The notes: a model not told the origin generated them from the sequence alone. Positions 43,240 through 52,233 are shown, counted from the stretch's first letter. The stretch is DNA of 64,000 bases from UBA1361 sp041656375 (GCA_964410505.1 CAYPGR010000002.1:123346-187345); one strand, 5' to 3'. A program made the numbers and translations.

Positions 43240-43559
43240 ACTTTTTTCTCCCTTTCTTCACGGATTGCGATATACTTTCCGTAATTTTCTTCGATTGTTT
43301 TTAAACTTGTGATTAAGACTTTGAGAATCACCTTATTTTCATTTGATGGGCGGTAGAGTGGGGTTAATTCCACAAGACCATCACCAATTTTAACGCGGAA
43401 GCTAGTGTCGATATCTTCAATACTATTGAGTATCCCGAAGACAACGCTACTGACGCCGGCACAAACGAGATCGTGACCAGGTTCACCGCTATAAGCGTGT
43501 CCACTAATCCGAACGTTTAAGATTTCTTCGTCAATCTTCTTAACGACAACTTTAATCAT
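43236..43559 (-). CDS. prp: Ribosomal-processing cysteine protease Prp
   Basis: 107 aa, YsxB/Prp family. Catalytic His in SGHAYSGEPGHDLVCAGVS (His at about residue 21) and Cys in the same motif (about 33). It cleaves the N-terminal extension of L27. Located between rplU and rpmA, the standard place. Confidence 0.94.
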   Translation of the reverse strand: MIKVVVKKIDEEILNVRISGHAYSGEPGHDLVCAGVSSVVFGILNSIEDIDTSFRVKIGDGLVELTPLYRPSNENKVILKVLITSLKTIEENYGKYIAIREEREKKV

Positions 43560-43563
43560 ACTC

Positions 43564-43872
43564 TTAGCCCTTTATTTCAAGAACTTCAAGAGCGGTGTAT
43601 GGTTGACGGTGTCCGAGCATCCGTTTTTTCTTTGTTTTTGCTTTGTAAGTAAAAACTTTGAGTTTGCGGTTTAATCCTTGTTTTAAAACTTTAGCAGTCA
43701 CAGTCGCGCCTTTAACGTAAGGTGCTCCTACTTGTGCTTTGTCGCCGCCAACTAATAAGACTTTATCAAAGACAAAGTTTTCTCCTTCTGCGACGTCAAG
43801 TTTTTCGACATAGATAATTTCTCCTGCGGCAACTTTAATTTGTTTGCCACCGGTTTCGATTATTGCATACAT
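43564..43872 (-). CDS. rplU: 50S ribosomal protein L21
   Basis: 102 aa. MYAIIETGGKQIKVAAGEIIYVEKL at the start, GAPYVKGATVTAKVL, and the closing signature KKKRMLGHRQPYTALEVLEI. First gene of rplU-prp-rpmA with a strong SD (AAAGGAGG). Confidence 0.97.
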   Translation of the reverse strand: MYAIIETGGKQIKVAAGEIIYVEKLDVAEGENFVFDKVLLVGGDKAQVGAPYVKGATVTAKVLKQGLNRKLKVFTYKAKTKKKRMLGHRQPYTALEVLEIKG

Positions 43873-43972
43873 GTGCTAACCTCCTTTATGTATTTCACTT
43901 GGACTCGCTATCATGGTAGAGTAACTCATTTTGGAACCATTTTTAGGCGGTTAAAGCTCGTGAGGCTATAAC
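43873..43972 (-). ncRNA. Candidate L21 leader (ribosomal-protein 5' UTR element)
   Basis: A 100-nt untranslated leader between a promoter (TTGCCT, 17 bp, TATTTT; 44007-43979) and rplU. It can fold: ATGGT with ACCAT enclosing GAGTTACTC. Position and length fit the L21 leader family known upstream of rplU in Firmicutes; the exact match was not tested. Confidence 0.5.
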
Positions 43973-43978
43973 GTTAAT

Positions 43979-44007
43979 AAAATACCATAACGAAGCGATT
44001 TAGGCAA
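43979..44007 (-). promoter_or_regulatory. Promoter of rplU-prp-rpmA
   Basis: TTGCCT at 44002-44007 and TATTTT at 43979-43984 on the minus strand with a 17-bp spacer. Confidence 0.6.
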
Positions 44008-44173
44008 GACTTTTATCATCACTTTCATTCCTTTTACATAGTAAGGGATAAAATTCCATGATTTATGCCCATATCTTAATTTTCGAGCAATGAGTAAACT
44101 TCATTCAATTTCGGATAACAAAGAATCGGTTTCCTGCCACCACTATATAAAAAACTACTAACTAAATACTAAA
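44008..44173. other. Non-coding AT-rich spacer 3' of radC
   Basis: No ORF or RNA gene seen. It carries the 3'-flank motif just after radC: on the minus strand TTTAGTATTTAGTTAGTAG followed by TTTTTTATATAG. Confidence 0.6.
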
Positions 44174-44842
44174 TTATAACTTATAGCTTCTTTTTATCGA
44201 ATAATGACTGTTGGCACTAATAATGAGATGGTCATAAAGTTCCACCCCAAACTTTGACGAATAACTTGCCATTAAGCGAGTTGTTTCTAAGTCATGAACG
44301 CTTGGTTCGACATACCCACTTGGATGATTATGGATTAATACATAGCGATCGGCGTGACTAATTAAGAGTTCGCGCATCACTTCTTTCGCGTCAAGTACGA
44401 ACCCTCTTTCATTGCCGATATAGAGTTGTTTTTCACTAAGAATCACATTCTTTCTCGATAGCGAGAGAAGATAGAGCGTTTCCTTTTGTAATCGGCCAAT
44501 CTTCTTTTGATAAGCCCGTACCACTTTAAGCTCATCATAACGGAGCTCCTGGGCACTATCTTCAACATATAACACTCTTTTATTCAGTTCAAACACGGCA
44601 AGAATCGTTAACGCCTTAACCTTTCCAATCCCGTTCATCATGAGGACACGCGGGTCCGTAATACGATAGAGATTGGCGAGTGAAATATGACGATCAAGCA
44701 AGGATTTTGCGACTTCAACCGCATTTTTATCCTTCGTGCCCTTACCGATTAAAAGCGCTAAAAGTTCGATTTCACTTAACGTTTCAATCCCATAATGAAG
44801 TGCTTTTTCACGGGGTCGTTGTAGAAAAGGAAGATCTTTCAT
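44174..44842 (-). CDS. radC: RadC family JAB/MPN-domain protein
   Basis: 222 aa from ATG at 44842 (AGGA 4 nt upstream); the longer frame to 44920 overlaps the small peptide gene and lacks support. It starts LPFLQRPREKALHYGIETLSEIELLALLIGKG, typical of RadC. A helix-hairpin-helix follows (MNGIGKVKALTI). The JAMM metal motif is LIHNHPSGYVEPSVHDLETTRLM. The biochemical role is uncertain; despite the name, a repair role is not established. Directly downstream of, and likely coupled to, the small membrane peptide gene. Confidence 0.93.
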   Translation of the reverse strand: MKDLPFLQRPREKALHYGIETLSEIELLALLIGKGTKDKNAVEVAKSLLDRHISLANLYRITDPRVLMMNGIGKVKALTILAVFELNKRVLYVEDSAQELRYDELKVVRAYQKKIGRLQKETLYLLSLSRKNVILSEKQLYIGNERGFVLDAKEVMRELLISHADRYVLIHNHPSGYVEPSVHDLETTRLMASYSSKFGVELYDHLIISANSHYSIKRSYKL

Positions 44843-44846
44843 TTTC

Positions 44847-45023
44847 CTATTTCCATTCAAATTTGAAACCTCCCGGAATCGTCGTTGAGCCGGCTTTTGA
44901 TGTAAAAATCTTATAGACAACGACGGTCACAACCGCGATGACTAACACAGTCATAATCGCAGTTAATGTAATGGGTTCGCCACCGGTGACCTTACGTAAG
45001 GCATATTGTGATAATTCGCGCAT
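44847..45023 (-). CDS. 58-aa membrane peptide with double-glycine-type leader
   Basis: Not recognised. Start with a strong SD (TAGGAGG, 8 nt upstream). The N-terminus MRELSQYALRKVTGG matches the class II bacteriocin and peptide-export leader LSxxxLxxVxGG, with the Gly-Gly at residues 14-15. What follows is EPITL, a long hydrophobic helix (about 20-40), then TSKAGSTTIPGG and FKFEWK. It lies 41 nt after valS and 4 nt before radC. No ABC exporter with a C39 peptidase domain is in the window, so a simple membrane protein is the alternative. Confidence 0.8.
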   Translation of the reverse strand: MRELSQYALRKVTGGEPITLTAIMTVLVIAVVTVVVYKIFTSKAGSTTIPGGFKFEWK

Positions 45024-45027
45024 CTTT

Positions 45028-45057
45028 ATTCCTCCTAATCATAAATAAAAGAGGAAT
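45028..45057 (-). promoter_or_regulatory. Inverted repeat covering the ribosome-binding site of the 58-aa peptide
   Basis: ATTCCTC (45028-45034) and GAGGAAT (45051-45057) are complementary; the first arm on the mRNA contains GAGGAAT, the SD region. The hairpin could hide the SD. Confidence 0.4.
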
Positions 45058-45064
45058 GAGAAAA

Positions 45065-47650
45065 CTAGCGCAAGGTTTTTAGTTTTTCTTGAGCAATATG
45101 AAGGCTTTCGGCATAATGTTTTGCTTTTGCTTCTTCTTCTGCAATTTTATTCGCCGGCGCTTTAACTTTAAAGCCAGGGTTACTAAGCATTTTTGTGCTT
45201 CGGTCAATCTCTTTTTCAAGTGACGCAATTTCTTCTTCAAGTTTTTGAATAAGGGCTTTCTTGTCGATTTCGATTTCCAGTCCGAATTTAGCGGATGGAA
45301 GAATAATCGTCGGCATCGCTAAAGGAATCGCCTCTTCTTTAATCTCATTCATAAAGCCTAAACGCATAATGACATCATAATATGGGGCAAAATTGAAGGT
45401 TGCTTGATTGATATAAAGCTTCATTTTGGCGTTTGGTGCGAGGCCATTCGTCGCTTTGAAGTTGCGGATTTCGCGAATGAGATCAATCACCGCACTTACT
45501 TCTTCATTGGCAGAGGCGTATTTATGACGCGCGACTTTTGGATAGCTTTCAAGCATAATCGACGCTTTCGCATTCGGTAATGATTGATAGATCTCTTCAC
45601 TAATAAACGGCGAATACGGATAGATCATCATTAAGATGCCGTGCAAAGTATGATACATGACGTTATGGGTATTCGTGTGGTCACCTGGTTTATTTAATGT
45701 GACCTTCACCATTTCAAGGTAGGCTGAACAATAATCGTCATAGACAAAATTATATAAGTACGTACTGGCCATGCCGAGTTCATATTTATCCATTAAAGTG
45801 GTGACCTTCTTCACGGTCTCATGATAACGATGAAGGATAAAAGCGTCAATTTGATCGACTCTCTTATAATCGATCGCCCCTGGTTTAAAGTCTTCGGGTA
45901 GATTCATTAAGATAAAGCGGGCCGCGTTCCATATTTTATTAAGATAATTGACACTACTTTGAAGTTTGACTTCACTAAAGCGGCCATCTTGTCCAGGGGT
46001 ACTCGCGGTTGCTAAGAAATAACGAAGACTATCGACCCCATATTTTTCAATCACGGTCGAAGGATCAACCCCATTACCGAGTGATTTTGACATCTTACGG
46101 CCACTTTCGTCACGAATGAGACCATGAATGACAACATCATTAAATGGCTTTTTACCGGTTAGTTCTAAGGCCATAAAGATCATCCTTGAGACCCAGAAGA
46201 AAATAATGTCATAACCGGTAACCATGACGTCGGTTGGGAAATAACGTTTGAGCATGGCGGTTTCTTCGGGCCATCCAAAGGTCGAAAATGGCCAGAGAGC
46301 ACTGCTAAACCAGGTATCGAGGACATCCGCATCTTGAATGTAGTTTTCGATATCTTGAGGTGGGGTGGCACTAACCACGACTTCACCTGTTTCTTTATGG
46401 TAATAGGCTGGAATGCGGTGTCCCCACCAGATTTGGCGGCTCACACACCAGTCTTCAGCGATATTCATCCAGTTTAAATACGTTTTATTAAAGCGTTTTG
46501 GGAAAAAATTAACTGGATCATCACCCTCTTGTTGGGCAATACTTTGGCTTGCAAAGTAATCCATCTTTAAGAACCATTGTTTTGATAAATAAGGTTCAAC
46601 AATCGCATCGCTTCGTTCACTATGACCGACACTATGGGTGATTTTTTCAATTTTAATGAGTAAATCAAGTTTTTCCATCTTGGCGACGAGCTTTTTACGG
46701 CCGTCAAAACGGTCGAGGCCATTAAATTCACCTGCCAGTTCGTTGAGGGTTCCATTCTTATTAATACAAATAGGACGCTTTAAATGGTGCTTTTCACCTA
46801 TTTTAAAGTCGTTAGCGTCATGGGCCGGCGTACATTTCATTACCCCGGTACCAAAGGCCACATCAACATAGTCATCAGCAATCAGCGGAATCGCTTCCCC
46901 GTTAACCGGATTAATAAAGTGTTTACCAATATAAGAAAGATAACGTTCGTCTTTAGGGTTCACCACTAAAGCGACGTCGGCAAACATCGTTTCCGGGCGG
47001 GTCGTCGCGACACTTAAAAAGAATTCACTGCCCACTAATTTATACTTAAAATAGTAAAAACTCCCTTTTACGTCTTTATGAATGACTTCAATATTACTAA
47101 CGGCCGTTTCAAAAACTGGATCCCAGTTAATAATCCGTTCACCTTGGTAGAGGAATCCGCGTTTATAAAGTTCAACAAAGGTATGATTAACGGCTTTATT
47201 TAAACCTTCATCAAGTGTGAAACGTTCATGATCATAATCAAGCATCAACCCAAGATTCGCCCATTGTTTACGGATTGTGGCGGCGTATTCTTCTTTCCAT
47301 TTCCACGCTTCTTCTAAAAACTTCTCCCGCCCTAAATCATAACGAGAAACCCCAGTTTTACGAAGTCTTTCTTCAATTTTGGCTTGCGTGGCAATCCCGG
47401 CGTGATCAGTTCCTGGGAGATAGAAAACATCAAAGCCTTGGGCTTTTTTATAACGGGCGATAATATCTTGGAAGGTATTATCCCAGGCATGGCCTAAGTG
47501 AAGTACACCGGTGACATTCGGCGGCGGAATCACGAGGCTAAATTTTGGTTTTGTAAGATCACCACTTTTAAAGTAACCAGCGTCTTTCCACGCTAAATAA
47601 CGCCCCGCTTCGACGGCTTTATGGGAATAATGGGTGTCGAGTTTTTTCAT
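45065..47650 (-). CDS. valS: Valyl-tRNA synthetase
   Basis: Class I synthetase, 861 aa from ATG at 47650 (GGAGCAAG upstream; the longer frame to 47710 runs into the T-box terminator). HIGH motif PPNVTGVLHLGHAWDNT. The editing domain has TTRPETMFADVAL and DVAFGTGVMKCTPAHD. KMSKS motif is GRKMSKSLGNGVDP, and the tRNA-binding and C-terminal coiled-coil arm is LEEEIASLEKEIDRS. It precedes the 58-aa peptide gene and radC. Confidence 0.97.
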   Translation of the reverse strand: MKKLDTHYSHKAVEAGRYLAWKDAGYFKSGDLTKPKFSLVIPPPNVTGVLHLGHAWDNTFQDIIARYKKAQGFDVFYLPGTDHAGIATQAKIEERLRKTGVSRYDLGREKFLEEAWKWKEEYAATIRKQWANLGLMLDYDHERFTLDEGLNKAVNHTFVELYKRGFLYQGERIINWDPVFETAVSNIEVIHKDVKGSFYYFKYKLVGSEFFLSVATTRPETMFADVALVVNPKDERYLSYIGKHFINPVNGEAIPLIADDYVDVAFGTGVMKCTPAHDANDFKIGEKHHLKRPICINKNGTLNELAGEFNGLDRFDGRKKLVAKMEKLDLLIKIEKITHSVGHSERSDAIVEPYLSKQWFLKMDYFASQSIAQQEGDDPVNFFPKRFNKTYLNWMNIAEDWCVSRQIWWGHRIPAYYHKETGEVVVSATPPQDIENYIQDADVLDTWFSSALWPFSTFGWPEETAMLKRYFPTDVMVTGYDIIFFWVSRMIFMALELTGKKPFNDVVIHGLIRDESGRKMSKSLGNGVDPSTVIEKYGVDSLRYFLATASTPGQDGRFSEVKLQSSVNYLNKIWNAARFILMNLPEDFKPGAIDYKRVDQIDAFILHRYHETVKKVTTLMDKYELGMASTYLYNFVYDDYCSAYLEMVKVTLNKPGDHTNTHNVMYHTLHGILMMIYPYSPFISEEIYQSLPNAKASIMLESYPKVARHKYASANEEVSAVIDLIREIRNFKATNGLAPNAKMKLYINQATFNFAPYYDVIMRLGFMNEIKEEAIPLAMPTIILPSAKFGLEIEIDKKALIQKLEEEIASLEKEIDRSTKMLSNPGFKVKAPANKIAEEEAKAKHYAESLHIAQEKLKTLR

Positions 47651-47667
47651 ATCTTGCTCCTTATAAT

Positions 47668-47866
47668 AAAAAAAGTACCACTCAAAGGACGAACGCTGCC
47701 GTGGTACCACCTTATTTCGTAATCTTGTTGACTACGCACTCAATTGTTTTTAACGCAAACGGAACGGACATCATTTATGGTTACGACCTGCAAATCGCTT
47801 ACTCTTCTTTTTCACCATCCAAGAAGTCTCTATAAGTAAGAGCTGATTTACTCCTTAACCAATGTC
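47668..47866 (-). promoter_or_regulatory. T-box leader of valS
   Basis: On the minus strand: stem I base GGTTA with TAACC, AGGAGTA in the specifier loop, an AGAGA bulge with GGATGGTGAAAA distal loop, and the T-box AAGGTGGTACCACGG at 47699-47713. The terminator pairs GTACCAC with GTGGTAC, with a seven-T run. A GTC (Val) triplet at 47785-47787 is placed as specifier. Confidence 0.93.
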
Positions 47867-47886
47867 AATTAATTCTATCAAATTAT

Positions 47887-48492
47887 TTAAATAATAGGTA
47901 GTGAGTTATCTTTAACAGATTGCACGATGTGATTTTGTAGCTTATCAATATTTTCTTTAGCGACCGAACTGGTAAAGAAAACATCAAACGGTTGGTCACT
48001 AAATAACTTCTTATACATGTTCTTAGCCTTTGCCCGCATACTTTGATTGAGCTTATCCGCCTTTGTAAAGACAATCGTCACCTTCAAATTAAAGTGGAGG
48101 ACAAAGGATAGAAATTCTTCGTCCTCAACACTTAGTTCACGCCGAGAGTCAATGAGTAGATAGATCATCTTTAACGCTTTATTATCAGTGAAATAGTTAT
48201 TCATCATCACTTCAAACGCTTCATTCGTCCGCTTCCCTGTTTTGGCGTAGCCATAACCCGGCGCGTCAACTAGATAAAAGGTATCATCGACGTTATAGTA
48301 ATTGAGTAACTTTGTAAAACCAGGCTTCTTTGACGTAAAGGCGAGGTTTTTACGGTTAATCAGCGCATTAATCAGACTACTTTTGCCAACATTACTTCGC
48401 CCAATGAAAATGACTTCAGGGAGTGTTTGCACACTCCCGTCATTTTTCGTTGTAAAACTTTGGACAAAATTTGTTTTTAAAAAGTTTATCAT
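47887..48492 (-). CDS. engB: Ribosome biogenesis GTPase EngB/YsxC
   Basis: About 201 aa. G1 GRSNVGKSSLINALI, G3 DAPGYGYAKTG, G4 FTKADKLN, and a C-terminal FFTSSVAKENIDKL. Needed for 50S assembly. GTG at 48495 or ATG at 48492 could start it; neither has a clear SD, and the gene begins 4-7 nt after lon, so re-initiation is likely. The lon-engB order is conserved. Confidence 0.95.
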   Translation of the reverse strand: MINFLKTNFVQSFTTKNDGSVQTLPEVIFIGRSNVGKSSLINALINRKNLAFTSKKPGFTKLLNYYNVDDTFYLVDAPGYGYAKTGKRTNEAFEVMMNNYFTDNKALKMIYLLIDSRRELSVEDEEFLSFVLHFNLKVTIVFTKADKLNQSMRAKAKNMYKKLFSDQPFDVFFTSSVAKENIDKLQNHIVQSVKDNSLPII

Positions 48493-48498
48493 CACGTG

Positions 48499-50847
48499 TT
48501 AGGCAACCGCAGGAGTATCCTCTTTTGGTAAAAGGGCAATCGCCACGGCTTCATCAATCGTTTTAATTGGAATAAGTTTAATTTTTTCTTTCACTTCAGT
48601 TGGGACTTCTTCTAAATCAATCACGTTCTCTTCTGGGAACATCACCGTTTCAATGCCGGCTCGAATACAGCCTAGGATTTTTTCGTAGAGGCCACCAATC
48701 GCGAGCACACGACCGGTTAAGGTCACTTCCCCTGTCATGGCGACATTCGGATTAATCTTGCGATTCGTGAGGGCACTAATGATGCCAATGGTCATCGCAA
48801 CGCCCGCGCTATTGCCGTCTTTGGTACTGGCTTGTGGGAAGTGCACATTTAAATCAACGTTCATGAATAAATCAGGATCAACGCCATACTTTTGAGCGTA
48901 GCTCCGAACATGACTAGCGGCGATTTCACCGCTTTCTTTGAGCATTTTTTCAAGGTTACCGGTGACGTTTACCATCCCTTTACCTTTAAAGGTCGTGACT
49001 TCAATTTTCATAATATCGCCAATGTTGCCGGCGACACTAATGCCGGTGACAACACCAACAATTGGTTCTTTTTCTTTAGCGGTAAAGAAGTTACGGGGAC
49101 GTCCTAAGTGTTTTTTCACTTCGTCAGGAGTAATCGTAAAATTACTCTCAACATCAGTTAACGTTTCAACACTGAGTTTACGGAGAATGGCACTGATCTT
49201 TTGATCAAGCATCCGGACCCCTGCTTCCCAAGTATAGCCACCAATAATAAAGCGTAACGCGTCATCGGTAAACTTGATGTCATACCCTTTAAGGCCATGA
49301 CTTTCAATGCCATCAGGAATAAGGTGGCGTTCAGCGATTTGGACTTTTTCTTCTTCGGTATAGCCTTTAAGCTCAATCATTTCCATCCGGTCACGAAGTG
49401 GCCGCGGAATATCCCAGAAATAGTTAGCGGTTGCAATAAAGACGACTTTACTTAAATCATAAGGCTCATCGATATAGTGATCAATAAACCCTTTGTTTTG
49501 TTCAGGATCTAAAATTTCGAGTAAGGCACTGCTCGGGTCACCCCGATTGGCGCTTTTACCAAGCTTATCGACTTCGTCGAGGACGAAAATAGGATTAATT
49601 GTCCCGGCTTTACGCATACTCGACATAATGATGCCCGGTTGAGCCCCGACATACGTCCGTAAGAAGCCACGGAGCTTACTTTCTTCATCAACCCCACCTA
49701 AACTCGCTTTAACAAGTTTTCGGCCCATTGCGGTCGCGATACTTAAGGCTAAGCTTGTCTTCCCGGTACCCGGTGGCCCGTAGAAGCAAAGGACGGTGGC
49801 TTTATTTTCTTTAGCGAGCCGTTTAACAGCCATAAATTCAATAATCCGTTTTTTTGGTTCTTCGAGTCCATAGTGATCATTATCTAAAACTTTCCGGACA
49901 TTAATTAAATCGAGGTTATCAATTGTTTCTTGATCAAAGGGTAATTTCATCACCCAGTCGAGATATTCAATAATACGGGCCCGTTCACCCATTTCCGAAC
50001 GTGCCATCTTTTTAACTTCTTTTTTAATGCGGGTGACAAAGTTTTTGGGGAAATAGCGGGTTTTGAGTTTTTCTAAAATCTCATCACCACTATCAAATTC
50101 CTCATCTTCATCTTCTTCAATAATGATGGTGTCCGGGTTAACAGCACCTTTTTCTTGAAGGGACGGATCACTTTGGGGGCGATTGCGAACGATTTGGGTA
50201 ATCGCACTGACGGCATCGTTAGCCGCATCATCTTCTAAAAGTTTTAAAAGGAGATCAATACGTTTTTCAAGATTGGATTCTTCAAGAATCGACATCCGTT
50301 GCTCCGTGCTATTGAGTGTTTTATTGGCGAGGAAGTAAATTAATTCTTCAAGACCGAGGTTTTCCGCGCGGATATCGTCAATCGAGATGTGCAAGCGTCT
50401 TGTTAATTCAAGGCGATCATTAAAGAACGTATAGATGGCTTCTTTAAGGGCGTTGATATCGACACTTCCATCGAGGGGGTCATGGGGCACATGCATCGCT
50501 TTCGCGACCGCAAAAGTACCGGCTTCATCACTTTCAATTGATTCGATAAAGACACGTGCTAACGGTTCAAGCTGAACGGTGACATGGTGGGGTTTTTCGC
50601 GTACTTTCGTTAAGCGTGCAAGGACCCCAAAGGGATAAACATCGTTTAACCCAGGGTTATTAATCGTAAAAACCCGTTGGGTGGCCACAATTAAGAGTTT
50701 ATCTTCGGTATTGTTTGCAAATTTAATGGCTTCCACGGTTTGTGGTCGGCCGGCATCTAAGTCATCACTTTGATTATGCGGAAAATAGACTTGATTCCGC
50801 GTAATGATGAGGGGTAATTCGTATTTCACTTTTTTGGTTCGACTCAT
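48499..50847 (-). CDS. lon: ATP-dependent protease Lon
   Basis: 782 aa. N-terminal LON substrate domain (about 10-200), with an acidic insert around 245-260 (EEDEDEEFDSGDEI). AAA+ domain: Walker A CFYGPPGTGKTSLALSIA, Walker B FVLDEVDKLG. The protease domain has catalytic Ser in STKDGNSAGVAMTIG and Lys in IGGLYEKILGCIRAG. Degrades misfolded and regulatory proteins. Preceded by an ACCAAT/ATTGGT inverted repeat next to its promoter; GGAGG upstream of ATG. Confidence 0.97.
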   Translation of the reverse strand: MSRTKKVKYELPLIITRNQVYFPHNQSDDLDAGRPQTVEAIKFANNTEDKLLIVATQRVFTINNPGLNDVYPFGVLARLTKVREKPHHVTVQLEPLARVFIESIESDEAGTFAVAKAMHVPHDPLDGSVDINALKEAIYTFFNDRLELTRRLHISIDDIRAENLGLEELIYFLANKTLNSTEQRMSILEESNLEKRIDLLLKLLEDDAANDAVSAITQIVRNRPQSDPSLQEKGAVNPDTIIIEEDEDEEFDSGDEILEKLKTRYFPKNFVTRIKKEVKKMARSEMGERARIIEYLDWVMKLPFDQETIDNLDLINVRKVLDNDHYGLEEPKKRIIEFMAVKRLAKENKATVLCFYGPPGTGKTSLALSIATAMGRKLVKASLGGVDEESKLRGFLRTYVGAQPGIIMSSMRKAGTINPIFVLDEVDKLGKSANRGDPSSALLEILDPEQNKGFIDHYIDEPYDLSKVVFIATANYFWDIPRPLRDRMEMIELKGYTEEEKVQIAERHLIPDGIESHGLKGYDIKFTDDALRFIIGGYTWEAGVRMLDQKISAILRKLSVETLTDVESNFTITPDEVKKHLGRPRNFFTAKEKEPIVGVVTGISVAGNIGDIMKIEVTTFKGKGMVNVTGNLEKMLKESGEIAASHVRSYAQKYGVDPDLFMNVDLNVHFPQASTKDGNSAGVAMTIGIISALTNRKINPNVAMTGEVTLTGRVLAIGGLYEKILGCIRAGIETVMFPEENVIDLEEVPTEVKEKIKLIPIKTIDEAVAIALLPKEDTPAVA

Positions 50848-50870
50848 ACTACCTCCTATAATTACATTGT

Positions 50871-50890
50871 ACCAATCGTCGCTTATTGGT
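50871..50890 (-). promoter_or_regulatory. Inverted repeat at the lon promoter (candidate operator)
   Basis: ACCAAT and ATTGGT separated by 8 bp, directly before a TACAAT -10-like box and 24 nt before the lon start codon. It is unlike CIRCE (HrcA) or the CtsR heptad repeat. Confidence 0.5.
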
Positions 50891-50909
50891 GTCGGTTCGT
50901 CGACTTAAG

Positions 50910-52184
50910 TTATTTATTATTTTCAACAAGGAAGTCGATAATGCGGCGTTGACGAATATCACTCTTAAGGTTATTGATATTATCGCCAAGAATTTCGCGA
51001 ATCTTCTTTTCTTCCATTTGGTAAGTTTGGGCCATTTTTGACACTTCAAAGTCAACTTCAGCATCGGTTACTTCGATTTTTTCGAGTTTAGCGATTTCGG
51101 AAGTAATTAAGAAGTTTTGGATTGAAATCCGCGCTTCTTCATGGAAACGATCGTGGATTTCTTGATCATTTTGGCCGGTTGCGGTTTTATATTGATCCCA
51201 GGTCATGCCTTGTGCTTTGACTTGATCTTCAAGTTGGTGTTGCATATGGTGGCCTTCACTGTGGATGATGTCTTCGGCAATTTCAAATTCGGTTGTTTCA
51301 CGAAGTTTGGCTAAAAGCTTTTCAACATAGGCACTGCGTTCATTGCTTTCGGCTTCTTTGGTTAATTCAAATAAAGCGTGGACGCGTAAGCTCGCGACAT
51401 CGCTGACATTTGGTAAACCAAGGCTGGCGGCAAAAGTATCATCGAGGGTTGGCACTTGTTTGGCTTTAATTTCATGAATCTTCGTTTTAAAAACCGCTTT
51501 TTTGCCCTTAAGGTTTTCATGGTAGTTTTCAGGGAAAGTGACATGAACATCACGGTTTTCACCGGCAACTGCGCCGACAAGGGCATCTTCAAAGCCTGGA
51601 ATGAATTGACCACTGCCAAGTTCGAGTTCGTGGTTTTCGGCTTTACCACCTTCAAAGGCGACGTCATCAACGAAGCCTTCAAAATCAAGGACAACGGTAT
51701 CACCAAGGGCTGCTGCACCTTCTTTTAAGGTTAGTTCAGCATTTTGGCTAAGGTAAGATTGGACTTTTGCTTCAACGGCGGCATCTTTGACGTCAATTGG
51801 CTCATGACCAATTTCTAAATCTTTGTAAGCACCAAGTTTGACGACTGGCGCGGTGACAACACTAAATTTAAGGGTTAATTCTTTGTCACTCACTTTAACG
51901 ACGTCATAGCTTGGTTGGGTGACTGGATAGTGGCCAGATTCTTTGATGGCGAATTGGAAGGCGTCATCGAGGACCACTTTGATGGCTTCTTCAAGTTCTT
52001 TTGCTGGATCCATTTTAGCCTTGATTAAATGTTCTGGGGCTTTTCCTTTACGGAAGCCTTGAATGGTGACTTCTTGGGCTAATTTTTTAAAAGCCTTGGC
52101 CCGGGCTTCTTCCCACTTTGTGGAACCGACTTCGACTTCAAGTGCGTAAACACCTGTTTCTATTTTTGTTACGTTTAATTTCAT
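50910..52184 (-). CDS. tig: Trigger factor
   Basis: Ribosome-bound chaperone and peptidyl-prolyl isomerase. 424 aa. The N-terminal ribosome-binding domain has the signature TIQGFRKGKAPEHLI. The PPIase domain spans about 150-245 (GDTVVLDFEGFVDDVAFEGGKAENHELELGSGQFIPGFEDALVG, quoted in parts as GDTVVLDFEG and FIPGFEDALVG). The helical C-terminal domain is present. SD GGAGGG. A TATAAT box lies about 40 nt before ATG. Confidence 0.96.
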   Translation of the reverse strand: MKLNVTKIETGVYALEVEVGSTKWEEARAKAFKKLAQEVTIQGFRKGKAPEHLIKAKMDPAKELEEAIKVVLDDAFQFAIKESGHYPVTQPSYDVVKVSDKELTLKFSVVTAPVVKLGAYKDLEIGHEPIDVKDAAVEAKVQSYLSQNAELTLKEGAAALGDTVVLDFEGFVDDVAFEGGKAENHELELGSGQFIPGFEDALVGAVAGENRDVHVTFPENYHENLKGKKAVFKTKIHEIKAKQVPTLDDTFAASLGLPNVSDVASLRVHALFELTKEAESNERSAYVEKLLAKLRETTEFEIAEDIIHSEGHHMQHQLEDQVKAQGMTWDQYKTATGQNDQEIHDRFHEEARISIQNFLITSEIAKLEKIEVTDAEVDFEVSKMAQTYQMEEKKIREILGDNINNLKSDIRQRRIIDFLVENNK

Positions 52185-52233
52185 AGTAGATTTCCCTCCG
52201 TTTTATAACTAAATTATTATACTAAAACAAACC

